From assembly GCA_903850915.1 (NCBI GenBank), contig CAINMV010000024.1:1-64000 (forward strand): 64,000 nucleotides of DNA, given 5' to 3'. Below the pieces are notes generated by a model. The model was not told the DNA's origin. It worked only from the letters and a program-made list of their open reading frames with translations, and did no database searches. Position numbers and translations under genes: made by a program. This DNA comes from an uncultured Bacteroidota bacterium (GTDB taxonomy: Bacteria; Bacteroidota; Bacteroidia; UKL13-3). Below, piece by piece: positions 63,217 through 64,000 of this stretch; positions within the stretch are counted from its first letter, which is position 1, and every line of letters starts with the position of its first letter.

Positions 63217-64000
63217 ATGGAAGAGATAAGTAAGTCAACAAATTTTCGATCGTCAGTAAAGAATAAGGCTATACAAGTTGGTCCTAATTCGGAAGGCAAG
63301 TTACCTCCTCAGGTGATTGAACTTGAAGAAAGTGTTCTTGGCGCCATCATGTTGGATAAAGAAGCCATCAACACCGTGGTAGAAATTATTCAACCGGATA
63401 GCTTTTACAAAGATGCTCACCTTACGATTTTTAAAGCGATGTTAAGCTTATATCAAAAATCGGAGCCCATTGATTTACTCACCGTAACACAAGAATTGCG
63501 AGAACTGGGGACCCTTGATATTGTAGGCGGTGCTTATTATATAACCCAACTTACCACACGGCTTACCTCTGCTGCCAATGTTGAATTCCATGCGCGTATT
63601 ATACAAGAGAAATACATACAGCGTCAGCTAATAAAAATAGCCAATGAAACAATTCGTAACGCTTATGAAGACACCAATGATGTTTTTGAATTATTAGATT
63701 CGACTGAGAAAAGCATGTTTGAGCTCACCAATGGATTGATGAATAAGCAAAATAGAAGTATTGCTGACTTGCTTACCCAGTCGATTAAAGAGTTAGAAAA
63801 AGTAAAAGAAAACCCGAATGACCTATCGGGCGTTCCAACTGGATTTACTGAGTTGGATCGAATGACCTCAGGTTTTCAAAAATCAAATTTAATTATTATT
63901 GCAGCACGACCTGGTATGGGTAAAACAGCCTTCGTGCTTTCGTTGGCACGTAATATGGGCGTTGATTTTGGTCGAGCTGTTGCTGTTTTCTCTCTAGAGA
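63217..64000 (+). CDS. dnaB: Replicative DNA helicase DnaB (5' part, runs off the window)
   Basis: The first 261 codons of dnaB; the gene continues past the end of the window, so no stop codon is seen. The N-terminal DnaB domain covers about residues 30-135: PPQVIELEESVLGAIMLDKE, FYKDAHLTIFKAMLSLY and the region TRLTSAANVEFHARIIQEKY. A linker helix follows, then the RecA-like ATPase start GVPTGFTELDRMTSGFQKSN and the Walker A motif ARPGMGKTAF. DnaB is the hexameric helicase that unwinds DNA at the replication fork. The ATG at 63217 fits the family's N-terminal length, with a 25-residue polar lead. Confidence 0.95.
   Translation, partial: MEEISKSTNFRSSVKNKAIQVGPNSEGKLPPQVIELEESVLGAIMLDKEAINTVVEIIQPDSFYKDAHLTIFKAMLSLYQKSEPIDLLTVTQELRELGTLDIVGGAYYITQLTTRLTSAANVEFHARIIQEKYIQRQLIKIANETIRNAYEDTNDVFELLDSTEKSMFELTNGLMNKQNRSIADLLTQSIKELEKVKENPNDLSGVPTGFTELDRMTSGFQKSNLIIIAARPGMGKTAFVLSLARNMGVDFGRAVAVFSLE

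Overview
The window comes from a low-GC member of the Bacteroidota. Three things support this. TAnnTTTG-type -7 promoter boxes precede many genes. Secreted proteins carry type IX secretion (T9SS) C-terminal sorting domains of both type A and type B. Several genes belong to families largely restricted to this phylum (DUF2480, DUF4835, the Bacteroidota forms of BamD and omega, TonB with the ENRNKNYGAYAIR start). I cannot place it below phylum with confidence. The standard genetic code fits. No tRNA, rRNA, CRISPR array, insertion sequence, prophage or restriction/defence locus was seen, so this looks like ordinary chromosome, rich in envelope and secretion genes.

Layout. 0.2-10 kb: a rhodanese-thioredoxin lipoprotein, a giant secreted PKD-repeat protein of about 2,560 residues, an O-methyltransferase and a GNAT acetyltransferase. 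10-25 kb: housekeeping and stress genes (ATP-dependent PEP carboxykinase, MmcQ/YjbR, CcmB, universal stress protein, HD hydrolase, YicC, an RluD-like synthase, DUF2480, DUF3089, thiolase, ComF, SRPBCC, a thioredoxin-like envelope protein, a CstB-like sulfur protein, a tRNA-dihydrouridine synthase). 25-34 kb: acyltransferase, then the bamD-rpoZ-coaBC-DUF4835 cluster, a second RluA-family synthase, arginase, a T9SS protein and folP. 34-43 kb: a T9SS protein, a thioredoxin, TatD, a flavin reductase, a three-gene DUF4956/adaptor/TolC-like operon, pfkA and a PAP2 phosphatase. 43-53 kb, all on the minus strand: a cysteine-rich PKD-repeat T9SS protein, then ctpA and a sigma factor / trans-envelope barrel protein / T9SS protein set. 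53-64 kb: TonB, a PstS-like lipoprotein, a TPR protein, glnS, gltX, hutI, an unknown lipoprotein and the 5' part of dnaB.

Three points deserve most attention. (1) The operon at 38.3-41.3 kb pairs a DUF4956 inner-membrane protein with a periplasmic adaptor and an outer-membrane TolC-like protein, with no ABC, RND or MFS pump encoded in it. (2) An ECF sigma factor abuts a protein with four short cytoplasmic repeats, one inner-membrane helix and a C-terminal outer-membrane barrel, which could signal across the whole envelope. (3) The giant PKD protein contains an exact-period (1,323 bp, 441 residue) tandem duplication of a five-domain block.

Many genes are preceded by a TAnnTT(T/C)GC box, often only 4-9 bases from the start codon. 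This suggests short or absent 5' leaders and was used to revise several start codons. All functions are read from sequence motifs and family knowledge; no database search was run.
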